Shown here: positions 46,340-60,028 of the stretch, in pieces
How positions within the stretch are numbered: position 1 is the first letter of the stretch
How the letters are laid out: each line of letters opens with the position of its first letter
Assembly: GCA_008508345.1 (NCBI GenBank)
Contig: QNGE01002425.1
Coordinates: 1 to 64,000 of the forward strand
DNA from: Paragonimus westermani
Lineage: Eukaryota; Platyhelminthes; Trematoda; Plagiorchiida; Troglotrematidae
Length of the DNA: 64,000 nucleotides
Reading direction: 5' to 3'
Position numbers and translations under genes: made by a program
Notes under the pieces: model-generated
Told to the model about the DNA's origin: nothing
Seen by the model: the letters and a program-made list of their open reading frames with translations, nothing else
Databases searched by the model: none

Positions 46340-49300
46340 AATCCTTACTTCATATCTTATCAACGAAACTGGTTGGGTATACGCTGAAATGGAATGATGA
46401 ATTTAATGGTGGCTGTTAACGTGATACATGAAGCTGCCTGCCCTGCTCACTTGTGGCAGTAAACTATGGTAGTCAGTTGGTTACATGGTCTGACCCCCAC
46501 AATGGAAGTGAAAGTCTGATTCATTCATCTCTCGTTTGAGGAGAGTACCGTAAGGGAGAATCTAAACCGTCGACCTTATCAGACATTCAGACACAATCCG
46601 AGGTCATATTACTTAAATTGTTTGCTGGTATCTGACTCGTCTTTTCGTGTCCAGCCATTCTCCTGTTGTCATGACGTAACATTAGTAGGCAAGGAGACGA
46701 GGCACTTGTGCAGACGATTCAAAGAACATCATCCAGTATGACTAGGAACCGTTTTAAACAAATCCACTAGAGACACGATTGGTTTACAAGTTAAAGATGT
46801 GGTACATGAGCCGTGAACTCGATTACTATTCGGTTACACATTTCATCGAAGGAGCTTGCCAGTGGGGACTCAGTTGTTCTGGTCAGAGGACACATTATCA
46901 ACCGCTACTCACAATAACCTCTTTCATTCAACTTTGTGATGTACTATGCATGTTGGGCCGGAGCCATTCATCAGTAATCTTAACAACTAGCCTTTTGAGT
47001 GGGTAGTTCGTACTTATAGGCAACGTTAAAAAGCATAATATGACTCAACTGTATTTTACCTAGGCTCATTTCCGACGCAGTATTTCCTCGTTGATGGCCT
47101 ACATAATGAGGATTGCTTGGTAAAACGATTAGTGTCACAAACTACTGTGATTTAGTATTAACCGAAATTAATTGAACATTTGTAATTTGAATAAACTATT
47201 CAACCAACCTGTTTCGAAAAACAACGTCAGACCCAAGCTTCGATTTTGTTTGAGCTAGTCAGCAGCGTTGTCTTCTACCATAGCTTCCTTGATACAAGTT
47301 TGTTTTAATCATTGTACCACTGTTTTCAAAGTAGATGCGCCCCAATCACACCTACTTGCTCAGCTGCACGCACTTAGATACAACCCTAGACAGTCTATCG
47401 GACTTCAGCGCATGTAATTAACTGTGAACGGTGTTCGATTTTTAGCAGCCCACTTTCGCGACTAATTGTCAGCAAATAAAAATAGTTATGTATTTCCTTT
47501 TTATAATGTGAATAATTTTGGAAAGCCAAGAAACTTCTATCTCTAGGGTTGGCAACTGGGATTCGTAGGCTTTTATTTGTAAGAAATCATTACTGTTGTT
47601 GGTTAAATTGTTTCCTCCAACGAACCATGTTAAACCAGTTGTTTGCTTGTGCAAAAAATGTTTGAGAAGTTTGAAAGCATGTGCAACTTTCAGGAATGGC
47701 ATTTGTAAACGTATTCCCCTACCAATCAATTTTGTTCAAATAGTGATTTGTTCCTGACCACCCCCTATTGTTAACAATCAGACTCAGTTATGTTTGAGGC
47801 CGGTCTAGCACCAGCTCGGTTACCGTTACTTTGCTGGTTGTCCTAACAGTGAAGCCACTGTTTCAGTCCGATCATGCTGTCCTCTGGCGAGCGTTAGAAC
47901 GTGAGCACTCATGGAGGATATTTCACTTTTATGTTATGACTTGTTTTTAAGACGAACTACGTACAATGCTGGCCAGTCTTCCTAATTACGGATACCAGTA
48001 AGCTGATTACCTAATATAGTCGCTGCAATAACTGAGAGCCAAGAATTCGATGGTACTGAACAGGAAACAAGTGAAAAGTTATTCAACATAGCTGGTGTCC
48101 CAGACAAAAATCAATAACCTAATTGATTAAGCTCCGACTGACAGAACTGGCGGACTGTATGTGGATTACGCATAGGGACAATAGAAGAACTGTCCAACCA
48201 CTCAAGTTTCATTTTTAAAACACTGGTACAATCGAGCATGCCCGGAAATTGATTGGCGCAATAGTTTCAGATAAATCTGTTCATTTTGTTTACATACTTC
48301 TACCGTGCATCCTTGAACTACTATGGATAAATCAACATACTATTACCAAGTCACAGTTGTCTTCTTTTTGGTTGAAAGTGTTTGACTACCAGAGCACAAT
48401 GTTTTATACGGAATTTTCCAATCTGAGTGGAACGTCAGTGCGCCTGATTGTTAAGTTTAATCTCCGAAATAAGCACTGAACAATATATAAAGTTTGAGGT
48501 TTAGTGACGAACGTCATCTTTTCATTGATAAGTCACCGTGACAACAGCATCGGATGTGAAGGTTGTCTGGCCTGTGTATGAAATTCCCGCTTCCCCAACT
48601 GCAGTCAAATGGCGTGCAAGCTGATGTGGATCCCGCCCGGTGCACGCGTAAGCCAATCAGTGGCAAGACCGCCATGACGCTGACAGCGGCGTCGCCTGTC
48701 TCTAACTTGCCAATGCATTTGTTAAGAGGATGAATCAACGCAAAATGTTGTCTGTTTGTGTGCCTTGATGTGAGTCAGTGTCGCGCACACCAGATCAAAG
48801 ATATCGTGCACACGCGCTAGGCGGTAGACGTGACTGACCGCAGTTACGCCCATTGGATTTCAGGTGGGTAAGTTAGATCACCTGTTTTGGCGCCGTTCAG
48901 TGGAACGAGTCCCATAATCCTACTCTGACGCACCATTTTGATTTGTTTTCAGTGAGAGGCACAGTAAACTCTTCAGTTCAAAAATTTCCATCTTCGCTTG
49001 TGGGTTTCGGTTATCCGGCGTTTGCCGAGTCGATATTTTTCGGGAATGGCGTTGGCAAACGTACCAAAACTGATGTCAAAGTGTTTTACTCTGCAGTTCA
49101 TTAAAATCTGCGACGCTGTCAACGGACAGTAGGCCGTATAGAGACTGACAAGGTCAATAGTTAATTTCTGATTAGATCGTTCATGGGACTCGAACTGTAC
49201 TGCGATATTCACAACATATTGATAATCACAAAGTCCACACCCCATTTGAACACCAAGAGTGTCTGGACAAGAACATAAACTGAGTGCACAGTATTTACTT

Positions 49301-49540
49301 CTGTGGGGCCAAGAAGAGCTGAACTGTCAATCGATAATGTAGGAGGGTCTGATGCCCTAAAGTAATGCTGAAATTCGATCGTTGCAAGCATTGTAGAAAA
49401 CGTAAGATGAGAGTATACGACATACCCAGTGAACTCATGGTAAAAATATGGTGATTTAAGTCTCACAACAATTGTATGTTTAAAAAATTTCATATTGTGA
49501 ACAGCCATGAGCGCTCGGTAGTAAGAATTTTTGGTTCGGA
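46340..49540. other. Non-coding stretch with a GC-richer island
   Basis: The patch at 48580-48870 is CG-richer than its surroundings and may be an unrecognised repeat. A minus open frame (49544-49209) overlaps the right end but has no recognised features. Confidence 0.35.
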
Positions 49541-49546
49541 ACACAG

Positions 49547-49828
49547 TTACCTTAGTGATCGACTAGTGTGTACGTCCTGTTCTACGAATCGATGTCTGAC
49601 TGTAGGTAATGTCGACGATTCTGGAAATCTGTTTGAACAAAATACATTAACCGCCAGTATGAATCCGTATGACGAGTTTAGTAGAAACACAAATATTGGA
49701 AACATACGTCGCAACGTGAAACACCCAACAACAAGTAAACGTATGCCAAAATGTGTACACAATTATGTGTCGGAAAACTTCACGGATTTGCTCCAGCCCA
49801 GTGAACCCAGTAGTGTCGCACATGTTAC
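49547..49828 (+). CDS. Candidate internal exon, unknown protein
   Basis: The stretch is bounded by an acceptor-like TTTTTGGTTCGGAACACAG and a strong donor-like AC|GTAAGA. It is 282 bases long and open throughout, entering and leaving in the same phase (2-2), as symmetric exons do. The product is polar and probably disordered, with YLSDRLVCTSCSTNRCLTVG, GNLFEQNTLTASMNPYDEFS and ENFTDLLQPSEPSSVAHV. Asn, Ser and Thr are frequent. A minus frame is also open over part of it. No family is recognised. It lies on the same strand as the candidate exon at 52430-52579, but the phases of the two do not match directly. Confidence 0.35.
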
Positions 49829-49834
49829 GTAAGA

Positions 49835-52425
49835 AGAATGCAACAGATGCACTCGTATTTTTTTGTACGGAGAAGGTAGCTCCAGGTGGTCAGTCGTTTT
49901 CCTCCTGTGATGAATGTGAGCGCCACACACGCAGCAAATCGCCATATGCACGACTTACCAAGGTGTTTTGTGTTTGTATAAGTTGAAGCTTTGTTAATTA
50001 TTGTCGCCAATGGTATGCGGCATGGTCGGTCTGAGATTAACAAGCAGGATGGTAGCAGGAGGTATGCTTCACCGTCCCAATTAATCGGATTTCAAAAGAG
50101 ATATTGGGGGAGCGCACATACGCAAAAACTTTCACAATGTTCAAGCTGACTACCTAAATTAAAGCATTCTGAATAGTAGACTAATATTGACGTCGTGTCA
50201 CGTTGTTTCCGTACATGTGGATACCGATCCACGGTACTACTTGTTATTAAGCAAATCCATTTCAACACTGATGTTTTTCTCCGTGGGTCAGCTATGGATT
50301 TTGAACAGCAGTGAGCCATGGTGTCATGCTCTGTAAATTATGGATTAAAAAATGACGTGGATGTAATTCCAGACTTGTTTGTCCCACAACTGGCCTTACG
50401 TCAATCCTAGTTGGACCGTCCGTACGCAAAATGATGGTCACTTCAGAGATCGTACTAACAGTGGATTTGAGAAGATTAGTAGGAGGCTAACCAGACTACC
50501 TATATTGCTATGGTTAATATAGAAATCTAGAATCACGGGTGAAGTTGAAATACCAGTCAGTTATGCTCATCAAAAGACAGCAAGCGTTGACAAGTGCACC
50601 AGAACCACTTCCTACCATGAGACAACCGGTTGGAGGAAATTAGTGTGCAGGCGTCACAGAGAAAAACCCCGCGATTACATTCTGATAGAATAGCCAAGTG
50701 CAACATAGCCGGTTTGTCAGTACTCACAACATAATAAGAAACAGTGTGCCATGAATAGAATACAGAATACATACGTACGCCATCTGATTGTCTCTTGTTC
50801 GTATTCACTCATTGTTCTTTATTCACAGACAAGGTCTGCTGTGCTAGCTTTAGTTTTAGACGTTTTGTTCTCAGTCATGAACACGGGGTGTATCAACCTT
50901 TCTAGTTCCAACATGTTATAATCCGGTCCAAAGTTATCCCGCCTAATTAGTTACCTGTGTATGTTTTTCAGTTGTCTTCAGGAGAAGTCTTTATTTTGCC
51001 ATACTAGCTAATTGATGTGCACATAACTATCTTCATATTGTTACGCTTTGTTTAAATAATGCTTGTATCACTGTTTTGGGAACACAACTTATCCTGGTTA
51101 ATTTCCTCCAAAACGCTTTTTTCTCTGACCATAATTCAAAGTTAACCTATTGAAAAACAACTTGCAAGTAAGTCCTCTTTAAGTAATCTAACCAGAGAAA
51201 CCATTAGGATAGTCCACTTTCCCAATCAGCTGATTTGTTTAGTGGTGCCGTGTTATTGCGAGCTGACCTGGTTTTGATGTCTGGGATCGTCGATTTGTCT
51301 CCACGTCTTGTTCGATATCTTCGTAGAACTTCGTACACTAGATGGTAAAGTGTCAAATATCATTTCGCCAATTATTAAGCTCAAATCTTCGACCGTTCCA
51401 TATGACAAGTTACAACAGTCAGTACAAAGCGCCGCAATATTTTTCTGGCCAGGCCACGTCATTGAAACAAACATACACGAATGACGTAACACAATTACTT
51501 TATTGTTCTCCCCAGTAAATCAATTTACTGTGCACAAACTTTTCATCATGTTCCCGATGAAGTACCCAGCAGGATAAAGTGGCAGAAGAAGTTTCCAACA
51601 GGGATGACGTTGGAACAGTTCAGTAAACCGTAGACCCTAACAACTGGCGTTAGTGTAGTGAACAGCTGAGGTTTCATTCCAACTACATCTGAATCGCTGA
51701 CCTACATGACTGTTCCTTTTGTAGCAGTTAGTTGCAGCTTTAATCATTTGGTAAGTACATAGTTCGTAAGCCTTACGTGCATCGGTTTATTCTGTTTCAG
51801 CATTTAATTCGATTCGCCTACTGGAAACCAAAAGAAAATCTTCTACCCTGAAGTGTGTTGAATGACTACTTGGGTATGTCGGTAGACTGGTCACGGGTGA
51901 TTCGTCATCTCCAGGTCGCGTGAATTAACAGGAATTTTGTTCACACCTCCTTCATCATCATCAAACAGAATATGTGCATATACAACGGGTTGAACAGCTT
52001 TCAGCGCAAAACACTTCTACATCGCAGATAACCACAGCGAAGGGAAACTACTAATATCCAAACTTAGATTTCCGTGTGGAAAGGGAGAATAACCCCCCGT
52101 TTCAGAATGTATGCATTGAAAATTTAGGCCTGACATTCAGCTCATTGGTTTGTTTATTGTAAATTCGACCGAAACTGATGGTGTCTAATTTTTTTTAAAA
52201 ACCTTCTGTCTTATTTACAAAAAGAAAACTGTTCCAAACGTATTCGTAACGAGCACACTGTTCGGAAAAATGTGAATTTAGTAGAGCTCAATTTACGGTT
52301 GAATGATTACTCAAAGCCTTTGCGATGGTGATTTTAAGACAGTCTTGGGATATGGAAACCTTACCTGAGACAATTTCTTTAAACCAAGTATTTCCTCGTC
52401 TTCCCCACAAAAACCACGATGCATG
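49835..52425. other. Non-coding or intronic stretch
   Basis: A plus frame at 51300-51480 without ATG (VELRTLDGKVSNIISPIIKL) and its minus counterpart (51492-51253) are both open, so neither can be chosen. Nothing else was seen. Confidence 0.35.
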
Positions 52426-52429
52426 TCAG

Positions 52430-52579
52430 TTAATTTAACATTGTCTCAAAAGTCCTGCGATGAGCACATACTGTGTCAGTTTTCCAGTGATCGTCTTTTG
52501 AGGCATTCTAAATGCCAGTGCCCTATGTGGAACAACCGCAGCCTGAGTCGTCTAAATTCAATGCTTTATACGAAAACAG
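52430..52579 (+). CDS. Candidate internal exon, Cys-containing, unknown protein
   Basis: An acceptor (GCATGTCAG, with a pyrimidine-rich TTTCCTCGTCTTCCCC about 20 bases earlier) and a strong donor (ACAG|GTAGGT) bound 150 open bases, with phase 1 at both ends. The product includes SCDEHILCQFSSDRLLRHSK, CQCPMW and NRSLSRLNSMLYTKT, so four Cys in a short span and a basic Ser-rich end. The Cys spacing does not match a zinc finger that I recognise. The length is typical for an internal exon. Confidence 0.35.
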
Positions 52580-52584
52580 GTAGG

Positions 52585-54340
52585 TGTAGATGTGGAACAT
52601 CTGAGCACGACTGATCGTCGTTTGTTAGCCAGGGTCACAAAGCACACCCTGAAATGGGTTGAGCAATGAAGATTAGGCATGAGAACAGAAAACCTGCATA
52701 TGTCAGCGCGTATCATCCCTCATTGATGAACAGTTTTGTGTTTAAAACAGTTTCAAGCGCTACTGTTGTTCATATCAGCGTTCCAAATAATTCCACTAAC
52801 AGGAAAACTGATTTTTTGAATCGTCTATCGAGTTGCTAAAAATGGACTGAAAAGGTTTATACCTGAGATGTGGACCGGTGACACGACCGCTAGTATACGA
52901 CTGCGCAACCCTGACCTCTGCTCGCGGGAGTAGCTCAAACGGACGCTTAGTCTCCTTTGTTCCACTGTTGCTCGCGCTTGTGATTTGGATCAGCCAATGA
53001 GCAGTTGTGTCTTATCAGACTGTAAGCAATCTCTACATTGTCTAGCTGTCCACCCCACGGTGTGGTGACTAGCTTCATAGGCACTGTGTTGTCTTCGGCT
53101 TGTTAATCATACGATTGACAAACCGTGTTCGCTACTTCGAAGATGTTCTACACGAATAAACAAACACGCATTGGCCGTCAGGAGATAATCGATTTTCGCT
53201 AATCATGGTCCACGAGAATCGAGCTAGATACACATTAAAACTGAGTACCGCGGAAATCCTTATTTAAGCAAACATCAAACATACAACGGAATATTCATCA
53301 TTTGCCTTGACAGACAAACATTGATTTTGATAAAATCTACGAGCCAATGACAACCAGACCTAAGGGGATGAAAACACTGTCATCCCGACATGTTAACCTA
53401 GCAGAACGGAGCAACTCGAGCAAATCGGATCGATAGCCAAAGCTGGACAATGCGTAACCAATCAACTGGATGTTCCAGAACAAACAACTAACCTGCTCAG
53501 TTAAAAGGAAAGGATCAACCGATCGGATTTCAGGTTAAGGTTCAACAGCATCTGGGAGTCACCAAGCCGCCTTCAGATCAATCGCTTTAGAAAAGCATGT
53601 AACAATCATTTGGGATTCCGCTCGAAAGCTCAAAAGTGACCGGTATTAAGTAATCTGGATCCATGTTAGACGACTGACTCATTTCCGTATAAAACAGCAG
53701 ATATTCAGCAAACCACACCAAGCTTCACTTGCACACGTTCCAACCCGAACAGATCAGTGGTGTCATGTGGTTTGGAACCCAAATTCCAAGGTCGGTGAAA
53801 AACCGAATACCTAAAGGAATGTGGCGCTTTCGATTGCAAAACAGTTAGTCTCAACAATACACGTGATTGACCTCGCCATTTGATTTATTACCGTTCTAGT
53901 ACGTAGACGTAACCCCATGATGTTGACGTTTCCCGAATTGTTTTTTGTTTTTGAGCGGTTTTGTTCTGGTAGACTGTGCCAAATTGTGCCAATCTTGTTG
54001 CCGTGGTATCGAAACCGTTTGCCCCCTACTGTTATACACCATTGTGACCTTCGTTTATTACACTGTTTTGTCTTCATACCCTAAACCTACCATTCACTCG
54101 ATTAATGAGAATGAGAGAAATACTTGCGTCTCTCAACATATGCCTTTTTGACCTTTGGATGACTTGGATAGAGAAAATACAGTGTTTAAAATTTCTCAAA
54201 CAAAGGCTTCCTCCACTCTGCCTTCTCGAAAATGATTTTGTGGGCTTGTCACCATCGTGCTGTTAACAGTAAGTGTGATGTCTGACAATTGGAACTTTCT
54301 GTCTCTCCATTGTACCTGTCCACGGTGGCATACAAATTGT
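52585..54340. other. Non-coding or intronic stretch
   Basis: A CG-richer stretch at 52870-53100 contains AGTAGCTCAAACGG, reminiscent of an A box, without a B box. Nothing firm. Confidence 0.35.
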
Positions 54341-54344
54341 CTGT

Positions 54345-54527
54345 CGTATGCACCTGTTTAAGTATATTGAACTTTGTCCAAAATTCATACCACATCAGGT
54401 TTTTACTTGTGTTGTGAATCCAAAAGGCGGACGACACAAAGGTTGCTTTATTGGAGAAACCAACACACTACTTAAGCGTCTGAGCACGACAAGAAACGGA
54501 AACACTCATTTGCATACCATACTCTTC
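54345..54527 (+). pseudogene. Weak GIY-YIG-like (Penelope-type) trace
   Basis: The plus frame contains GCFIGETNTLLKRLSTTRNG, which recalls the (Y/F)(I/V)GET...L..R core at the C-terminus of Penelope-like elements. The usual upstream V-Y-x-I-x-C part is only vaguely present (VFTCVVNP). No reverse transcriptase sequence is readable nearby, though a sequence gap begins 220 bases to the right. It may be chance. Confidence 0.15.
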
Positions 54528-54744
54528 TGAGGATACTCCAGTCGCTCTAGACACCACGTATCAGTTCCGTCGTGTAGCGAAAGCCATTATATGTCATTTT
54601 GTCCTCCAACGATCCATCCCGTATCTCTGCCGTATTTATCACGCGATTATCTCGATCCGCGATCATCTCGAACCGCTGCTACTGAATAGTGGTGTGAGTA
54701 GTATGGTGCGACCGTATCTCCTCACTACACTCCTCCCCCAGCAA

Positions 54745-55674
54745 NNNNNNNNNNNNNNNNNNNNNNNNNNNNNNNNNNNNNNNNNNNNNNNNNNNNNNNN
54801 NNNNNNNNNNNNNNNNNNNNNNNNNNNNNNNNNNNNNNNNNNNNNNNNNNNNNNNNNNNNNNNNNNNNNNNNNNNNNNNNNNNNNNNNNNNNNNNNNNNN
54901 NNNNNNNNNNNNNNNNNNNNNNNNNNNNNNNNNNNNNNNNNNNNNNNNNNNNNNNNNNNNNNNNNNNNNNNNNNNNNNNNNNNNNNNNNNNNNNNNNNNN
55001 NNNNNNNNNNNNNNNNNNNNNNNNNNNNNNNNNNNNNNNNNNNNNNNNNNNNNNNNNNNNNNNNNNNNNNNNNNNNNNNNNNNNNNNNNNNNNNNNNNNN
55101 NNNNNNNNNNNNNNNNNNNNNNNNNNNNNNNNNNNNNNNNNNNNNNNNNNNNNNNNNNNNNNNNNNNNNNNNNNNNNNNNNNNNNNNNNNNNNNNNNNNN
55201 NNNNNNNNNNNNNNNNNNNNNNNNNNNNNNNNNNNNNNNNNNNNNNNNNNNNNNNNNNNNNNNNNNNNNNNNNNNNNNNNNNNNNNNNNNNNNNNNNNNN
55301 NNNNNNNNNNNNNNNNNNNNNNNNNNNNNNNNNNNNNNNNNNNNNNNNNNNNNNNNNNNNNNNNNNNNNNNNNNNNNNNNNNNNNNNNNNNNNNNNNNNN
55401 NNNNNNNNNNNNNNNNNNNNNNNNNNNNNNNNNNNNNNNNNNNNNNNNNNNNNNNNNNNNNNNNNNNNNNNNNNNNNNNNNNNNNNNNNNNNNNNNNNNN
55501 NNNNNNNNNNNNNNNNNNNNNNNNNNNNNNNNNNNNNNNNNNNNNNNNNNNNNNNNNNNNNNNNNNNNNNNNNNNNNNNNNNNNNNNNNNNNNNNNNNNN
55601 NNNNNNNNNNNNNNNNNNNNNNNNNNNNNNNNNNNNNNNNNNNNNNNNNNNNNNNNNNNNNNNNNNNNNNNNNN
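54745..55674. other. Assembly gap (930 N)
   Basis: The run of N is bordered on the right by a TCA repeat. The two long open frames crossing it are artefacts of unknown bases. Confidence 1.
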
Positions 55675-55696
55675 TCATCATCATCATCATCATCAT
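55675..55696. repeat. (TCA)n at the gap edge
   Basis: Seven TCA units directly follow the gap. On the minus strand this is (TGA)n/(ATG)n, the kind of tail seen on the RTE-like copies in this window, but no element sequence is readable next to it. Confidence 0.85.
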
Positions 55697-55699
55697 TAG

Positions 55700-57165
55700 T
55701 GGATTAGCAAACGAAAACCATAGAAATATTCCAGACCACGAAATTATGCTACTACACCATCCAGGGTGTTTTGTCCACAAGTGTTGACATGTTCACTCAA
55801 CACACATGATGAGTCGTCTACTCTTCATACCACATTCGCCGTATGTCTGCTTTGCCGATTAAAATGAACCGTCTCACCTACTATTGATTGAACTCAAGCT
55901 GGTGTGTAAGAAACATTATAACAATCTATCAAAACTGGTTATTCCAACCAGATCAATATTCACCTAACAATCTCCAAACCTCAAAATACTTCAATCAAAC
56001 TTACACATTCCAATGTACAGAATCAAAAAAGTATTTACAAAGTCCGGCAGTGAACCGGGAAACAATTTTACTGACAACTATTAGGTGTTAGGTTCACCTT
56101 CGAAAGGTGGTACCATACGGTTTTTGATCAACACGGGTTAAGTACACAGAGTAGCAGTATCACGTACCAAACAGAATATTTGGGTAGCGAATAAGATATT
56201 CACTCGTTAGAGTTCTAAAATCTCCCGCTTCCAAATCGATCAATTAGCCTCACCGTAGTAAGACGTGGGAACCTCAAACGCTAAGCGAAGTGCTAACCCA
56301 ATTACGCACAATCACATGACAACCAGTTCACCTCTAGATCAATTGCAAGGCGGCCAGACAGTCACTATTTGGGCAGATAAAAGACAGGTGGGGTTTCCAA
56401 ATGATCTGACGCCTACGTGCAAGTTTGGCAGCAAAATCGTTGTTAGTATTAGCGGTGCACGGATGCAGGCATTGTGTAAATAATAGGTATTTGCAAACTG
56501 CATATTGTATGTGCATTCATAGTAAACGATGCAGATTTCTGGCCACCACTTCCTCCGTTCATATGGTTAATTTGCCAGGAAGATTTTGGGAAGTTGGGCC
56601 ATGAATCCCAAATGTATGAGACCTCAGATCTGTAAATACAATATCAGTGTGTCCCGGGTAACAGTGGATTGCTGCTCTCTTTTGACAATCACACAGTTTT
56701 CACTATATCTACGGCCGAACCACACAGCCATACTGTACTGTAGCTAGACCAGGTGCTTACCGAGTTAGGTGCTTTCTGTGTTCGCAATGATCTCTGAAGC
56801 CTGTGCTCTCATTACTCCTGTCAAGGCTGAGGTCTGTTCTGATCGATCCTGAACACAACACAATCTTTCGTATTCATCGTTTTTGTGTTGGTTTTCAAGA
56901 CGTAGTGATGGGTCACCTGCATTCATGCTGTTAGGCAAGGCTGGTCTCCCGCATGGTCTTAGTTTTAAATAACAACGAATACCACTAATTATATCAGTAT
57001 GACAAGATATTGGGACCAGCTCGAACTGAAAAGTGGGCAATGTTCAAAATCTTAAGAGAAGTTAATACGCACGAGAGTGAAAGGAGCACTGGAAGAAACA
57101 TGTGGACAAAACCGTTCGACATCCCAATTCAGACTGACTAGCACAACGATCAGTTTCTTCTTGAA
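55700..57165. other. Non-coding stretch, nothing recognised
   Basis: A small hairpin (CACCTT-CGA-AAGGTG) lies near 56096-56110; otherwise nothing. Confidence 0.4.
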
Positions 57166-57280
57166 GCATATTCCATAGGGAGAGACAGCAAGACAAGGAT
57201 TCGAGCTAGCAACCAACATGTCACCAGTCAAACGCATTATACACTGAGTAGTCAGTCGAGTACCACATAAGACGATTTGA
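57150..57280 (-). mobile_element. tRNA-derived SINE, degenerate (minus)
   Basis: On the minus strand an A-box-like TGACTACTCAGTG (57254-57242) and a B-box-like AGCTCGAATCC (57207-57197) are 35 bases apart. A body with GTCTCTCCCTATGGAA follows. Its tail differs from those at 27.4 and 39.8 kb, so it may be another subfamily. Confidence 0.55.
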
Positions 57281-57284
57281 ATAA

Positions 57285-60025
57285 AGCGGTGATTTTTTAC
57301 CTGAATGTCCCGTATTGGATAAACAGATGCGACTGACCTCATGATCAGTTTGTTCACAGGATTCGTGTGAGAAAGTGGACGATTTCGTCTTATAAGGTAA
57401 GGTAACATAAGTAGTATGTGGTTACTGGTCAGAAATGGTCGGAACAACATTACCAGTTTGGTTGTTGTTGTCACTGTTCAGTAATGTTGACCAGCAAACA
57501 CTAACTATTTAAGCTATCGTATAAAAAACCGGGACTTCATCTAGTAGTTTGAGGCAGACCGAATTACCGAACTGTTCCAGTAAGTGCCCTTAATATCAGT
57601 ACTGATCCAGAGACTTTCTTCTGTCTGAGATAAATGGCATAGCAAAGTGACAAATGAGTTAATACCTACAAACTAGTGACTCCCTTTTCCAAATTCGACC
57701 AACAGATACTGAGAGTCGGACAAAGTTTGAACGTACAATCTTGAGAGGACAGATCTTCCTGAAGCTGCCTACGTTTGACGAAGGAAACGACTTTCAAATG
57801 GGAGAGAAAGCAGCTCTCGAGATTTGGCTACTCTGGATGTCCTGAATTGTCATAAGACAATGTGACAGTATTCCTTGTGGGTGGATTAATCTCAAGTTGT
57901 GAGATTAGAGTTCATTTCATATTTATTTAGCGGCTATTAAAACTGACAAGACGACACATTTCCCATCAGTGGAAAAAATTACATTGGACTCAGACACGGG
58001 CAATTCCTAGGAATTCGAACAAACTAACAACTTGGTCACAGTTAACAGATATAACTACTGATGATCAGCTAGCGCGTAAAAGTGTCCCGAACATCACGAA
58101 TGTGTCAGTACCAAACTGTAGATGCATAAGAGAATGAACTTAGTTTTCACAACAAGAAAGCTTAAGCATACGTTTGAACCCCCTATGTACCGACGATATC
58201 ACATTTGGTGATAAACCGCTTGCTGTGTAAAGATCCAGTTTGACAGACAACTAAGCAGTGAACTTCTAAAAAAGTCGTTAGTATTCTCTACAATTTCAGA
58301 TGACTGCCATCCCATTAAAAACATACATTCCCAAAAACTGAATTTAATCCAATAGGCGGCAATCAATATACATAATGAAAATTCAACTACTGAATTGAAC
58401 CTATTACCTCAGTTGACTCGTCTCAACGGATCCACACAAGACTGGCTGCCTAGTTGACAGGGGATTTGTTTTTGAATGAACATTGCAGGTCCCATTCCCA
58501 CACTAACACCACCTGATGCTTCCAAATAAAAACGAGTAGGATTATGAGTGATCTGTTTATTAAAAAAATCAGAATAAATTTAGGTCCACCGGCCACGCAC
58601 TGGAATCTGTCAACATGGTGTTAACGAATCAGTAGCTCTCATTAGGTCCAAGTGGTCAAAGCTAGCTCCAATTCGTCTTGAGCTGGGTCATTTCGTTTCT
58701 TTTGAGCTCTCACATCAACCAAATATTTATGAGCATATTTATAAAATTCGGTGATGCTCGGTTGAGTGAGTATTGTGACGGTTATCAGAAAATCAGCCAA
58801 CGATATGCATATAAGGTGGTCACAAGGAGGTGAGCGGGTACACATGTCAATCGGGTGAAATGATGGGATGTCACACGTATATCCGACAGTCAGGATCACG
58901 CGACCTACGGACCAAAAAAGACATGGTATAGAATGGTTTGCACTTGCTTCAACAGTGCACAGACAACTGGTTAGTCGAGTCTGATGACATAGCTCAGTGA
59001 TTGAAATCAGTCACATGACGGTGTTCCACACTGACAATGCCAGTCAAATCATGATGACTGAGTAATCGTGAGCAGCAGGACTGTGTATAGAACAGCAAAT
59101 ACAGTTTATTACAATATGTTTCGAATGCACCGGAGACGTGGACTAGATCATTCGGAAGTTGAACACTGAACTTCTGAACACACGATTGATTATCTGGACA
59201 TTCGCATGGGAACTGAGAATAAAACTTACTACGGCAAATGACACGCGTGCTGTACGGACGAGTGGCAGATCAGGCACTGCTGCGGTCAATGTGGATGTCT
59301 AGGATGTTTCGCTGAGTATGGAGAACATCACAGAGAACAGGGTGCAAAAACTCTCATGTGTATGACTCAGCCAGGGATATTATCTACAATATGTTTCCAA
59401 CGTATGGTGTTTGATCATAGGAGAGTTTCGGTTGCATAAAATGCTGTTGGACGGATTAGATCATTGGGACGTGTTTTGTAGTTTGTTTTGTCCAATAATG
59501 CTATACATTGTGTCATGCTGCTTAATGATGCGATATTTTATCTCCAGTGGGCTGCTGGGAACCTTTGCCCATTTTTACGGAATATTGCTAGTCGTATGCA
59601 TTTGTTTGACCTCGAATGTGTCATGGTTCCCAGTGAAACCAATGATGGCTATTTTTGGGACAAGAACAATTGGGCGATTCTTTCCTGACCCTCCTCCGCT
59701 CTTCCCCTCACTCAATATCATTTTGACCACGATCATCTTCTTCATCAGGGATGCATTAACGGTGAGGAATTTTCACGTGCCATGCAACCGTTGTGAGTAG
59801 TCATGGTTATAAGTGGCGCAAGCCCTGGTTCAAAGCTATAAGGGAGGTAGAGATGACATTTATTTCTTCAACAAGTTTCCCAAATGTACCTTCTGATAAC
59901 TAACGTTCATGCTTTCACTATGCATTTTATGAGCAACACCATTTCCATGGTCTCTGAGAGCTTACTCTGCGCCTGGAAACTGCAAAACACTCAGTCTAAC
60001 TAGGCAGAACTGGAAATGTAACTCA
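57285..60025. other. Non-coding stretch with a weak duplication
   Basis: The segments near 59110-59160 and 59380-59470 share ACAATATGTTTC and GGA(C/T)TAGATCATT(C/G)GGA, suggesting an old repeat. A 129-codon plus frame (59411-59800), rich in hydrophobic residues, overlaps a second open frame and has no recognised features. Confidence 0.3.
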
Positions 60026-60028
60026 CCA

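Noticed and set aside
54694..55780. Long open frames of more than 300 codons on both strands
   Set aside because: They consist almost wholly of the 930-base run of N.
57960..58080. Possible minus-strand SINE with TTGTTCGAATTCC
   Set aside because: No acceptable A box at tRNA distance.
59411..59800. A 129-codon hydrophobic plus-strand frame
   Set aside because: A second plus frame is open over part of it, composition is that of T-rich DNA, and no family or splice signals support it.
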